Numbered from the stretch's first letter, positions 9,817-17,421 are shown. The stretch is DNA of 44,621 nt from Alloalcanivorax profundimaris (GCF_015265435.1 NZ_JABJWH010000011.1:1-44621), one strand, 5' to 3'. The notes: generated by a model from the sequence alone, not told the origin. Made by a program: numbers and translations.

Positions 9817-10764
9817 TTAGCCGCGATTGCCGGGGTGGACCAGATTCTGAAGCGGTTCCCCGTTGGCGATGCGGCGTACCTGTTCGCGCAGGTAGGTGGC
9901 CAGGCGTGGTTTGAGGGCTTCCGAGCGGCCGCCCACGTGGGGGACCAGGCAAAGTCCCGGCGCGTCCCACAGGGGATGGTCGGCGGGCAGGGGTTCCGGG
10001 TCCACCACGTCCAGGGCGGCGCGCAGGCGGCCGCTTCGCAGCTCGGCGAGCAGGGCGTCGGTGTCCACCACCGGGCCCCGGGCCACGTTCACCACCAGGG
10101 CGCCGTCCGGCAGGCGGGCCAGGAAGTCCGCGTTCACCATGCCCCGGGTGGCGTCGTTGAGCGGGGTGATCAGGATCACGATCTCCGCCGCCGGCAGCAG
10201 CGCCGGTAACTCGTCCACGCCGTGCACATGGCCGCGCTCATCGTCCCGGGCGCGGGTGCCGACCCGGGTCAGCTCGACGCCGAACGGCGCCAGCCGCTCG
10301 GCGATGGCGGCGCCCACGCCACCGGTGCCGATCATCAGCACCTTGCGGTCCAACAGCCCCGGCGTGGTGAACGGCCGCCAGACGTGCTCCGCCTGGTCCC
10401 GGGCGAAGTGGTCCAGGCCACGCTGGGCGGTGAGGATCAGCCCCAGGGTCAGTTCCGCCGTGGGGCCGGCGTGCAGCCCATAGGCACTGGCCACGGCGGC
10501 GCCGCGTCCCGCTTCGATAAAGCCGTCGTAGCCGGTGGACTGGGTCTGGATCAGCTTGAGATTGGGCAGGGTGGCCAGGCGCTGTTTGCCCGCCTCGCCG
10601 GCGGGATGATGAAACACCACCGCTTCCACCTCCGCCTCGCTCAGGCCCTCGGGCGCGCCTGTCAGATCCCAGACGCCCAGCTTCAGATCCCCGGCCTGAT
10701 CCTTGACGGTGTCCAGGTGCCATTGGGTGGGCAGGGTAAGGGTGCGGATGTTGAGGGTGGTCAC
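9817..10764 (-). CDS. D-isomer-specific 2-hydroxyacid dehydrogenase
   Basis: 315-aa cytoplasmic NAD(P)H-dependent dehydrogenase of the D-2-hydroxyacid family, perhaps glyoxylate/hydroxypyruvate reductase-like. The Rossmann motif is MIGTGGVGAAIAERL (about residues 142-156). The catalytic set is visible: Arg in NVARGPVVDTDAL, Glu in VDPEPLPADHP and His in LVPHVGG. It faces away from the class V aminotransferase across a 190-bp region rich in heptamer repeats. Such a pair could interconvert serine, hydroxypyruvate or glyoxylate and the hydroxyacid; that pathway link is inference. The C-terminal end overlaps a REP-like sequence. Confidence 0.88.
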   Translation of the reverse strand: MTTLNIRTLTLPTQWHLDTVKDQAGDLKLGVWDLTGAPEGLSEAEVEAVVFHHPAGEAGKQRLATLPNLKLIQTQSTGYDGFIEAGRGAAVASAYGLHAGPTAELTLGLILTAQRGLDHFARDQAEHVWRPFTTPGLLDRKVLMIGTGGVGAAIAERLAPFGVELTRVGTRARDDERGHVHGVDELPALLPAAEIVILITPLNDATRGMVNADFLARLPDGALVVNVARGPVVDTDALLAELRSGRLRAALDVVDPEPLPADHPLWDAPGLCLVPHVGGRSEALKPRLATYLREQVRRIANGEPLQNLVHPGNRG

Positions 10765-10792
10765 GGCAAAGCTCCGGGCGCGTAAGAAGAAG

Positions 10793-10873
10793 TTAACAGT
10801 GAACAGTTAACAGTGAAGGGGACCGGGAGGGGAGTCTACCGCATGGCGCGCTGTTAACTATTCACTGTTAACT
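10793..10873. repeat. Inverted pair of 7-bp tandem repeat clusters
   Basis: The left cluster (10793-10818) is GTTAACA, GTGAACA, GTTAACA, GTGAA. The right cluster (10851-10873) carries the reverse complement units TGTTAAC, TATTCAC, TGTTAAC. The two arms pair almost perfectly over about 21 bases around a spacer of roughly 37 bases, so the region can form a long hairpin or cruciform. It lies in the divergent intergenic region between the 2-hydroxyacid dehydrogenase and the aminotransferase, where it could also affect both promoters. Confidence 0.7.
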
Positions 10874-10960
10874 TTCCCCCGCCATGCCTTGCAGCGCGCC
10901 GCCGGCGTCTCTATAACGGGAGCCTGTCATTATTCAAGGTTTTGAAGCGGGAGAATGCTT

Positions 10961-12094
10961 GTGTCTCAACTGGTGCCCGAGGTGGATCCGGACGGTCTGC
11001 TGGAATACTCCGTGGTGTTCACGGACCGGTCCCTCAATCATATGTCCCAGGCGTTTCAGCAGGTGATGCGGGATATCTCCACCACCTTGAAGCAGGCCTA
11101 CGGCGCCGAGGCGGTGGCGGTGGTGCCCGGCGGCGGTACTTTCGCCATGGAAGCGGTGGCCCGCCAGTTCGCCACCGGCAAGCGCTGCCTGGTGATCCGC
11201 AACGGCTGGTTCAGCTACCGCTGGAGCCAGATCTTCGAGATGGGCGGCATCCCCGCCGACGAAACCGTGCTCAAGGCCCGGCCGGTGAGCGGCGAGGGTG
11301 AGCCGGCGCCGTTCGCGCCGGCGCCGCTGGACGAGGTGCTGGACACCATTCGCCGGGAAAAGCCGGAGATGGTGTTCGCGCCCCACGTGGAAACCGCCGC
11401 CGGCATGATCCTGCCGGACGATTACATCAAGGCGGTGGCGGAGGCGGTGCACGAGGTGGGCGGCCTGTTCGTGCTCGACTGCATCGCCTCCGGGGCGATC
11501 TGGGTGGACATGCGGGACACCGGCGTGGACGTGCTGATCAGCGCGCCGCAGAAAGGCTGGAGCTCATCGCCCTGCGCCGGCCTGGTGATGTTCAACGACA
11601 CCGCCCTGGCCCGTCTTGAAGAGACCCGCAGCACCAGCTTCGCCGCCGATCTGAAGCGCTGGCTGGACATCATGCGCGCCTACGAAAACGGCGGCCATGC
11701 CTACCACGCCACCCTGCCCACGGACAGCCTGGCGCGCTTCCGCGACTTCATGGAGGAGACCCGTGCCCAGGGCTTCCCGGTGGTGCGGGCTCTGCAGGAA
11801 GAGCTGGGCGGCCGGGTGCGTGCGCTGTTCGCCCGCCACGGCATCCGCAGCGTGGCGGCGCCGGGCTTCGAGGCCCCGGGTGTGGTGGTCTGCTACACCG
11901 ACGATGACGGCCTGCACAACGCCAGCAAGTTCATCGCCGAAGGCCTGCAGACCGCCGGCGGCGTGCCGCTGATGTGCGACGAACCGGCGGATTTCAAGAC
12001 CTTCCGGGTGGGGCTGTTCGGCCTCGACAAGCTCAACCACGTGGAGCGCACCGTGGAGACCCTGGAAAACGCCCTGAAGCACATCCTGGGCTGA
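10961..12094 (+). CDS. Class V aminotransferase (alanine/serine-glyoxylate type)
   Basis: PLP-dependent aminotransferase of the class V fold, about 377 aa, presumably cytoplasmic. The PLP lysine is in LISAPQKGWSSSPCAGL (Lys198 with this start). The glycine-rich phosphate-binding segment is VVPGGGTFAMEAVARQF, and the conserved aspartate region is GLFVLDCIASGAIWVD. The GTG at 10961 is preferred because GGGAGA lies 6 nt upstream; an ATG two codons earlier (10955) abuts the ribosome-binding site. Members of this group use alanine or serine as donor and glyoxylate or pyruvate as acceptor; the exact pair is unknown. The divergent hydroxyacid dehydrogenase may act on the 2-oxo acid product. Confidence 0.88.
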   Translation: MSQLVPEVDPDGLLEYSVVFTDRSLNHMSQAFQQVMRDISTTLKQAYGAEAVAVVPGGGTFAMEAVARQFATGKRCLVIRNGWFSYRWSQIFEMGGIPADETVLKARPVSGEGEPAPFAPAPLDEVLDTIRREKPEMVFAPHVETAAGMILPDDYIKAVAEAVHEVGGLFVLDCIASGAIWVDMRDTGVDVLISAPQKGWSSSPCAGLVMFNDTALARLEETRSTSFAADLKRWLDIMRAYENGGHAYHATLPTDSLARFRDFMEETRAQGFPVVRALQEELGGRVRALFARHGIRSVAAPGFEAPGVVVCYTDDDGLHNASKFIAEGLQTAGGVPLMCDEPADFKTFRVGLFGLDKLNHVERTVETLENALKHILG

Positions 12095-12102
12095 CCGCGC
12101 CC

Positions 12103-12144
12103 GCCGGGCGCCCGCCGGCGCCCGGCCCGTTTTCACGGTTTTTT
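12103..12144 (+). terminator. Rho-independent terminator after the aminotransferase
   Basis: A perfect 10-bp GC stem (GCCGGGCGCC at 12103-12112, GGCGCCCGGC at 12117-12126) with a 4-nt loop is followed by TTTT. A second small stem (CCG...CGG) is followed by six Ts (12139-12144). It separates the aminotransferase from the DUF2147 gene. Confidence 0.75.
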
Positions 12145-12270
12145 ATAAACTCATCCACCGGATTGCCCTTCTAATAGAGGGAATGAAGCGACCACGGATT
12201 GGCAGACAACTTTGACGAAGTTGTATACCCTTCACGTCGCTCACCGCCTTCAACCGAAGAGGAATCCACC

Positions 12271-12747
12271 ATGATTCGACCCCTGATTTCCGCCCTGATC
12301 GCCGCCCCGCTGCTCGCCGCCGGCACCGCCGCCTGGGCCGCCGACGACAGCCACGCCATCGAGGGCGTCTGGGAAACCGACAGCGGCGGCTATGTGCAGA
12401 TTTACCAGGCCGGCGAGGACACCTGGAACGGCCGGGTGGTGGGCTCCAGCAGTGGCGAGGCCCGCTACGACGAGAACAATCCGGACGAGGACAAGCGTGG
12501 CCGCCGTCTGCTTGGCGTGGAGGTGCTCAAGGATCTGCACTACGCCGGCGGCAACAAATGGGAGGACGGCAACATCTATTCCCCCGACAACGGCAAGACC
12601 TACAGCGCCAAGGCCACCCTGGCCGACCCGGACACCCTGGAAGCGCGCGGCTACATCGGCGTCAGCCTGCTCGGCCGCAGCCAGACCTGGCAGCGGGTCG
12701 GCACCGACGCGCCGCACCTGCACGAGGAACTGCTTGAAAAGCAGTGA
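12271..12747 (+). CDS. DUF2147 family exported protein
   Basis: 158-aa small secreted protein. Residues 1-24 form a Sec signal peptide ending AAWA, with cleavage before ADDSHAIEG. The mature part matches the DUF2147 pattern: an opening IEGVWETDSGGYVQIY, a G-R-V segment and a central NGKTYSAKATL stretch. The C-terminal GYIGVSLLGRSQTWQRV (Trp followed by Arg-Val) is the family hallmark. AGAGGA lies 7 nt before the ATG. The function of this beta-barrel-like family is not established. A 7-bp repeat cluster begins at the stop codon. Confidence 0.85.
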   Translation: MIRPLISALIAAPLLAAGTAAWAADDSHAIEGVWETDSGGYVQIYQAGEDTWNGRVVGSSSGEARYDENNPDEDKRGRRLLGVEVLKDLHYAGGNKWEDGNIYSPDNGKTYSAKATLADPDTLEARGYIGVSLLGRSQTWQRVGTDAPHLHEELLEKQ

Positions 12748-12909
12748 ATAGTTAATAGTGAACAGTTAACAGCGGCGCGGGTGGGCGGGGCGCCACCGCG
12801 AGGCCCTGCCCGCGCTTAAAGGCCGCTGGCCGCGGGAAAGCCCTTCCGACCGCGCTTTCTTTTAGCTGTTAACTCTTAACTCTTAACTGTTAACTGTTAA
12901 CTGTTAACT
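12744..12909. repeat. Inverted pair of 7-bp tandem repeat clusters
   Basis: The left cluster (about 12744-12771) has units GTGAATA, GTTAATA, GTGAACA, GTTAACA. The right cluster (about 12867-12909) has six reverse units, TGTTAAC or TCTTAAC. The arms flank a GC-rich spacer of about 90 bases and could fold back on each other. The element lies between the convergent DUF2147 and TetR genes. It overlaps the end of both: the right cluster encodes the last residues and the stop codon of TetR. Confidence 0.7.
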
Positions 12910-13529
12910 GATTTTCCCAGTTCGCCATCCACGAAGTGGGCGACCATGTCGCCCAGTCCGCGCACCAGATCGTCGAAATCCACCGCCGGGTTCGGGTCGG
13001 TGAGATAGCGGATCACCGTGAACACCCCGCCATTGATCATGATGAAGCCCATGGCCGGCAGGTTGCCCAGCCGCGTCAGCTGTGGGTGATGCATCACGTA
13101 CTGCACCAGCAGGTTCATCAGCAGCTGGTTGATCGGCTCCAGCTGATTGCGCGGCGCGAAGTAGGCGGCGTAGCTCATGTAGCGCAGATAGCGGCCGTCG
13201 TCCCGCTCCAGCAGATCCCGGAAGCGGTACAGCAGTTCGGCGATCAGCTCGCGGATGTCCAGGCGTACCAGCTCCGGAATGCGCGGCTGCACCAGCGCCA
13301 CCACCTCGCGCACGACGTGCTGGTGCATGGCGTCGAACACCTCCTCCTTATTGGCGAAGTATTCGTACAGCGAGCCCACGCCGACGCCGGCGATCTCGGC
13401 GATGTGGCGGGTGGTGGTGCCTTCCACGCCGTGCCGGCACAGGGAAATGAAGCCCGCTTCGACGATGGCGTTGACGGTGGCCTTGGCCCGTTGCTGGGTG
13501 GGCCGGCGCTGGCGGGATGAGGTGGGCAT
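12897..13529 (-). CDS. TetR/AcrR family transcriptional regulator
   Basis: About 210-aa regulator with a clear N-terminal HTH (AIVEAGFISLCRHGVEGTTT, then RHIAEIAGVGVGSLYEYFANKEEVF). The ligand domain resembles TetR proteins with a QPRIPELVRLDIRELIAELL-type helix. The ATG at 13529 is chosen; a TTG seven codons upstream is less likely. The final residues VNS and the TAA stop are written by the 7-bp repeat array, so the natural C-terminus may have been altered by repeat insertion. It is divergent from the SDR/diiron/monooxygenase operon and is the obvious candidate regulator of it. Confidence 0.88.
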   Translation of the reverse strand: MPTSSRQRRPTQQRAKATVNAIVEAGFISLCRHGVEGTTTRHIAEIAGVGVGSLYEYFANKEEVFDAMHQHVVREVVALVQPRIPELVRLDIRELIAELLYRFRDLLERDDGRYLRYMSYAAYFAPRNQLEPINQLLMNLLVQYVMHHPQLTRLGNLPAMGFIMINGGVFTVIRYLTDPNPAVDFDDLVRGLGDMVAHFVDGELGKSVNS

Positions 13530-13541
13530 ATCCGAGTTGAA

Positions 13542-13559
13542 TCCGAACAAATGATCGGA
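13542..13559. promoter_or_regulatory. Candidate TetR operator
   Basis: TCCGA and TCGGA half-sites are separated by 8 nt (13542-13546 and 13555-13559) in the 91-bp divergent region between the TetR gene and the SDR gene. Position and symmetry fit an operator for the adjacent TetR. The call rests only on that. Confidence 0.4.
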
Positions 13560-13620
13560 CTACTTTGCCATTGATGAATGTCACGGTCAATTTGGCACCG
13601 TGCTGGCGAGGACTCCGAAC

Positions 13621-14445
13621 ATGACTGACAGCCTGACCCGAAATTCCCGTGCCGTGGTGACCGGCGCCGGCAGCGGCATCGGCCGCGCCTTCGCCCTGGA
13701 ACTGGCCCGCCGTGGCGGCCGCGTGGTGTGCGCCGACCTGGACCAGGCCGCCGCCGGCGCCACCGTCGACGCCATCCGCGAGCAGGGCGGCCAGGAGGCC
13801 CTGGCGGTGCACTGCGACGTGTCCCGCCTGGAGCAGGTGGAGGCCCTGGCGGAGCGCGCCGCCCAGTGGTTCGGCGAGGAGCCGGATCTGGTCATCAACA
13901 ACGCCGGCGTGGGCGCCGGCGGCAAGCGCATCGGCGACATCCCCATGGAGGACTGGCACTGGGTCATGGGCGTCAATATGTGGGGCGTGATCCACGGCTG
14001 CCACGTGTTCGCGCCGCGCCTGCGCGGCCTGGGCGGCGCCGGCATCATCAATGTCTGCTCCACCGCCAGCTTCGCGGCGGCGCCCAGCATGGGCCCCTAC
14101 AACGCCAGCAAGGCGGCGGTGCTGGCGGTGTCCGAGACCCTGGCGGCGGAAAGCGCCGGCAGCGGCCTCAGGGTCACCGCCCTGTGCCCCACCGTGGTGA
14201 AGACCAACATCTTCACCAGCGGCCGCATTGACGACTCGGTGACGCCGCTGATGAACCGCTGGGTGTCGCTCACCGGCGTCTCCGCCGAGGGCGTTGCCCG
14301 CACCACGCTCAAGGCCCTGGACAAGGGCCGGCTCTATGTCCTGCCGCAGATCGACGCGCGCCTGATCTGGCGCGCCAAACGCTACGTGCCGGCGCTGTAC
14401 GCGCGCGGCGCCGGTCTGCTCAGCCGTTTCACCCTGGCTTCCTGA
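13621..14445 (+). CDS. Short-chain dehydrogenase/reductase
   Basis: 274-aa NAD(P)-dependent oxidoreductase of the classical SDR family. The cofactor motif is TGAGSGIG (about residues 15-22), NNAG is present (VINNAGVGAGG), the catalytic Ser is in VCSTASFAA, and Tyr/Lys are in GPYNASKAAV. The ATG at 13621 has GAGGA 8 nt upstream. It leads a probable operon with the diiron protein (23-bp gap) and the lysine-tailed monooxygenase. An alcohol-to-ketone or ketone-to-alcohol step feeding a Baeyer-Villiger reaction would make biochemical sense, but the substrate is unknown. Confidence 0.92.
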   Translation: MTDSLTRNSRAVVTGAGSGIGRAFALELARRGGRVVCADLDQAAAGATVDAIREQGGQEALAVHCDVSRLEQVEALAERAAQWFGEEPDLVINNAGVGAGGKRIGDIPMEDWHWVMGVNMWGVIHGCHVFAPRLRGLGGAGIINVCSTASFAAAPSMGPYNASKAAVLAVSETLAAESAGSGLRVTALCPTVVKTNIFTSGRIDDSVTPLMNRWVSLTGVSAEGVARTTLKALDKGRLYVLPQIDARLIWRAKRYVPALYARGAGLLSRFTLAS

Positions 14446-14468
14446 ATCCTTCAAAAAGGGAGAACAAC

Positions 14469-15398
14469 ATGGCTTCCATCGATCTCGAAAAAATGCTCGC
14501 CAAGGTCAAGGCCAGCCAGTGGGCGCTGGCGGACATCGACTGGGACGCGCCGGGCGCCGAGCTGGTCACCGAGGAGCAGTGGCCCAAGCTCAAGGCGTTC
14601 ATGGCCGATCTGATGTGGATCGAGCACGTCGGTGCCCGGGGCTTCGCGGCCATGGCCAGGAAAGCGCCCAACGACACCCTCAAGGAAATCTACACCTACT
14701 TCCACGCCGAGGAGCAGCGCCACGCCAACGCCGAGATGGCACTGATGAAGCGCTGGGGCATGCTGGATGGCGACCGGGTGCCGGAGCCCAACAAGAATCT
14801 GCGCCTGGTGATCCAGTGGCTGGATCGCTACAGCGACGACATGCCCCTGGAGGTGCTGGGTTCGGTGATCCCGATGCTGGAGATCGCCCTGGACGGCGCG
14901 CTCTGCACCTTCCTGCTGGACACCGTGGACGATCCGGTCTGCCATCAGGCGTTCGCGCGCATCAACGACGATGAATCCCGGCACCTGGGCGTGGGCTTCC
15001 ACGTACTGGAAATGCAGGGCCACGGTGACGTTTACAGGAAGGTGATCAAGACCCTGGGCACCATCCTGGACCCGCGCCTGATCCTGGGCATCGCCTCCTA
15101 CGCGCCGCTGCTCAACCGCATGCGCGATAACGTGATCGCCATGGGGCTGGGCGAGGAGCGGCTGTACGCGGCGATGAAGAAATTCGAGCGCATCGGCGGG
15201 CGCACCGCCGACGGCCGCCGCAACCCCTGGTATCAGATCATCAGCCGCCATGGCCGCATCGTCATCAATCGCCGCCACAAACTGTACCACACACCGGTGG
15301 ATGCCATGGTGCGCCTCACCGACCGGATTCCAGACCGGGTGATGCCCTCCCGCGTACCCACCTGGGTCAAGGGCATCACCTACAAACCCGTGGTGTAA
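14469..15398 (+). CDS. Ferritin-like diiron protein, putative oxygenase or reductase
   Basis: 309-aa soluble protein with the repeated carboxylate/histidine pattern of four-helix diiron proteins. Glu52 (MWIEHVG), Glu82-x-x-His85 (EEQRH), Glu138 (PMLEIALDG) and Glu169-x-x-His172 (DESRH) form two symmetric EExxH-type half-sites. A strong ribosome-binding site (AGGGAGA) precedes the ATG. It is the second gene of the SDR operon. I do not recognise a named family with known substrate. The diiron signature suggests O2 or peroxide chemistry such as hydroxylation, desaturation or N-oxygenation. A purely structural or regulatory ferritin-like role cannot be excluded. Confidence 0.75.
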   Translation: MASIDLEKMLAKVKASQWALADIDWDAPGAELVTEEQWPKLKAFMADLMWIEHVGARGFAAMARKAPNDTLKEIYTYFHAEEQRHANAEMALMKRWGMLDGDRVPEPNKNLRLVIQWLDRYSDDMPLEVLGSVIPMLEIALDGALCTFLLDTVDDPVCHQAFARINDDESRHLGVGFHVLEMQGHGDVYRKVIKTLGTILDPRLILGIASYAPLLNRMRDNVIAMGLGEERLYAAMKKFERIGGRTADGRRNPWYQIISRHGRIVINRRHKLYHTPVDAMVRLTDRIPDRVMPSRVPTWVKGITYKPVV

Positions 15399-15409
15399 CC
15401 ACCTTGGTG

Positions 15410-15438
15410 GCGGCTGGGCGGCATGCCGCTTCAGCCGC
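15410..15438. repeat. REP-like hairpin
   Basis: Nested inverted repeat: outer arms GCGGCT and AGCCGC, inner arms GCGGC and GCCGC around AT. It lies in the 65-bp gap between the diiron and monooxygenase genes, next to a short CCACC/GGTGG stem (15398-15409). It resembles the REP elements at 17422, 34330 and 40716 and may act as an mRNA stabiliser or attenuator inside the operon. Confidence 0.55.
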
Positions 15439-15463
15439 GCCTCCGAGCAAAGTCTGAAACAGC

Positions 15464-17155
15464 ATGAGCAACAGCATGAGCGAAACCGACCAGCCCCGGA
15501 CCAGCGCCAACCAGACATCCGCCGCGACGCCCTCCAAAACCGCCGCCAAGAAGGCGGCGTCGCGAAAACGCCCGGTGAAAAAAGCGGCGCCGAAAAAGGC
15601 CGCCGCTAAGAAAGCCGCCAGTACGAAATCCGCCAGCAAGAAAGCCGGCGCCAAGAAGGCCCCACGCAAGGCCGCCGCCCGAAAACCCGCCGCCAAACCG
15701 GCCTCGGTGCTGATCGTGGGCGCCGGTTTCGCCGGCCTGGGCATGGCCATCCGCCTCAAGAAGGCGGGCATCGAGGATTTCGTGATCCTGGAACGGGGCG
15801 AGGACGTGGGCGGCACCTGGCGGGACAATACCTACCCGGGCGCCGCCTGCGACATTCCCTCCAACCTGTATTCGTTTTCCTTCGCGCCCAACCCGAACTG
15901 GTCGCGCAGCTATTCCGGCGGCGCGGAGATTCTTGATTACGTTCACTACCTGGTGTCCGCCTTCGGGCTGCGCAAGCACATCCGTTTCCAGCACAACGTC
16001 ACGGCGCTGGACTTCGACACCCGCCGGGGGCTGTGGACCGCCGAGCTGGAAGGCCGTGAACCGCTGCGCGCCCGCGCCGCGGTGATGGCCCAGGGGCCGC
16101 TGTCCAACGCCAGCTTCCCGGACATCGAAGGCGTCGAGGACTTCCAGGGCAAGAAGATCCACAGCGCCCGCTGGGATCATGACTACGACTTCACCGGCAA
16201 GCGGGTGGCGGTGATCGGCACCGGCGCCAGCGCCGTGCAGATCGTCCCCGAGCTGGTGGAAAAAGTGGTCCGCCTCAAGGTGTTCCAGCGCACCCCGGCC
16301 TGGGTGATTCCGCGCCCGGACTTCCGCACCCCGGACTGGAACAAGACCCTGTTCCGGGCCCTGCCCGCCAGCCAGAAGGCGGTGCGCGAGGCGCTGTTCT
16401 GGACCCACGAAACCATGGCCATGGCGGTGATCTGGAATTCGCCGCTGACCCGGCTGGCGGAGCGGCTGGCGCGGCGCCACCTGCGCCGCCAGGTGAAGGA
16501 CGACTGGATGCGCCGGCAACTGACGCCGGATTTCCGCATCGGCTGCAAGCGGGTGCTGGTGTCCAACGATTATTATCCGGCGCTCCAGAAGGACAACGCC
16601 CAACTGATTACCTGGCCGATCGCCAAGCTCTCGGAGAACGGCATCCGCACCGCCGATGGCGTGGAGCACGAGCTGGATTGCGTGGTGTTCGCCACCGGCT
16701 TCGACGTGCCCAAGAGCGGCACGCCCTTTCCGGTGCGCGGCCGCGCCGGCCGCGAGCTGGGCGAGGAATGGGCGCGCGGCGCCCAGGCCTACAAGAGCAT
16801 CAACGTGGCCGGTTACCCGAACCTGTTTTTCCTGTTCGGGCCCAACAGTGGGCCGGGGCATAACTCCGCCCTGGTGTACATGGAGGCCCAGCTCGACTAT
16901 GCCCTGCGTGGCGTGCAGCGGCTGCTGGACGACAACCTCAAGCTGATGGACGTGAAGCCGGCGGTGCAGGCGCGTCACAATAAACAGCTTCAGAAGCGCC
17001 TGGCGCGGACCAATTGGAATTCCGGCTGCAAGAGCTGGTATCTCACCGAGGACGGTTTCAACGCCACCATGTTTCCGGGGTTCGCCACCCAGTACCGGGC
17101 GCAGATGGCGACCTTCGAGGATCGGGATTATGAGTGGGTGGCGCTCAAGGCTTAG
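15464..17155 (+). CDS. Flavin monooxygenase (Baeyer-Villiger type) with histone H1-like N-terminal tail
   Basis: 563 aa. Residues about 24-80 are an Ala/Lys/Pro-rich low-complexity tail (repeated AAKKA, PKKA, SKKAGAKKA; 22 basic residues in about 57) resembling histone H1 or AlgP tails. Residues 81-563 form a FAD/NADPH monooxygenase. The FAD motif is GAGFAG (86-91), followed by GGTWRDNTYPGAACD. The Baeyer-Villiger fingerprint FQGKKIHSARWD is present, the NADPH motif is GTGASA, and ATGFD lies near the C-terminus. It would insert oxygen into a ketone or oxidise a hydrophobic substrate. It is third in the SDR/diiron operon. The ribosome-binding site is weak, and an ATG four codons later is an alternative start. 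The tail is unusual; DNA, RNA or membrane tethering are guesses. Confidence 0.9.
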   Translation: MSNSMSETDQPRTSANQTSAATPSKTAAKKAASRKRPVKKAAPKKAAAKKAASTKSASKKAGAKKAPRKAAARKPAAKPASVLIVGAGFAGLGMAIRLKKAGIEDFVILERGEDVGGTWRDNTYPGAACDIPSNLYSFSFAPNPNWSRSYSGGAEILDYVHYLVSAFGLRKHIRFQHNVTALDFDTRRGLWTAELEGREPLRARAAVMAQGPLSNASFPDIEGVEDFQGKKIHSARWDHDYDFTGKRVAVIGTGASAVQIVPELVEKVVRLKVFQRTPAWVIPRPDFRTPDWNKTLFRALPASQKAVREALFWTHETMAMAVIWNSPLTRLAERLARRHLRRQVKDDWMRRQLTPDFRIGCKRVLVSNDYYPALQKDNAQLITWPIAKLSENGIRTADGVEHELDCVVFATGFDVPKSGTPFPVRGRAGRELGEEWARGAQAYKSINVAGYPNLFFLFGPNSGPGHNSALVYMEAQLDYALRGVQRLLDDNLKLMDVKPAVQARHNKQLQKRLARTNWNSGCKSWYLTEDGFNATMFPGFATQYRAQMATFEDRDYEWVALKA

Positions 17156-17182
17156 TGGGAGCCGGACCCTCCAGAGGGCGCG

Positions 17183-17370
17183 CGTCCCGGTGTGGCCCCC
17201 TTTCCGGGAACGCCGTGAACCCCCGCAAGCGGGTCCGGCCCCCCATCACAGATGGGCGGCGTTCGGCGGCGCGCGAAGCAGTGCTTCGCAACACGCTTGC
17301 CTCACCCCTGGGGGCTCCCGGTTTGACATCCTGTCAAACAGGGTCCCGGAAAGGGGGCCACACCGGGACG
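17183..17370. repeat. Long intergenic inverted repeat with perfect 26-bp arms
   Basis: The arms at 17183-17208 and 17345-17370 are perfect reverse complements of 26 bases (core GGCCCCCTTTCC). They enclose about 136 bases that include a smaller stem (GCGAAGCAGTGCTTCGC, about 17270-17286). The 313-bp gap between the convergent monooxygenase and acyl-CoA dehydrogenase genes is filled by this element and the REP sequence after it. No gene is seen there. Part of the element recurs inverted at 1-90. Confidence 0.7.
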
Positions 17371-17421
17371 CTTCGAGGTAGCGTCCCGCGCGGCTTCGCC
17401 TCTTGGGGTGGGTGGTGCGTT

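Noticed and set aside
9750-12909. CRISPR-like array
   Set aside because: Repeat units are 7 bp and contiguous with no unique spacers, and no cas genes are present.
15431-16978. Minus-strand frame of 515 codons opposite the monooxygenase
   Set aside because: The plus-strand frame has complete FAD, NADPH and Baeyer-Villiger motifs; the antisense frame has none.
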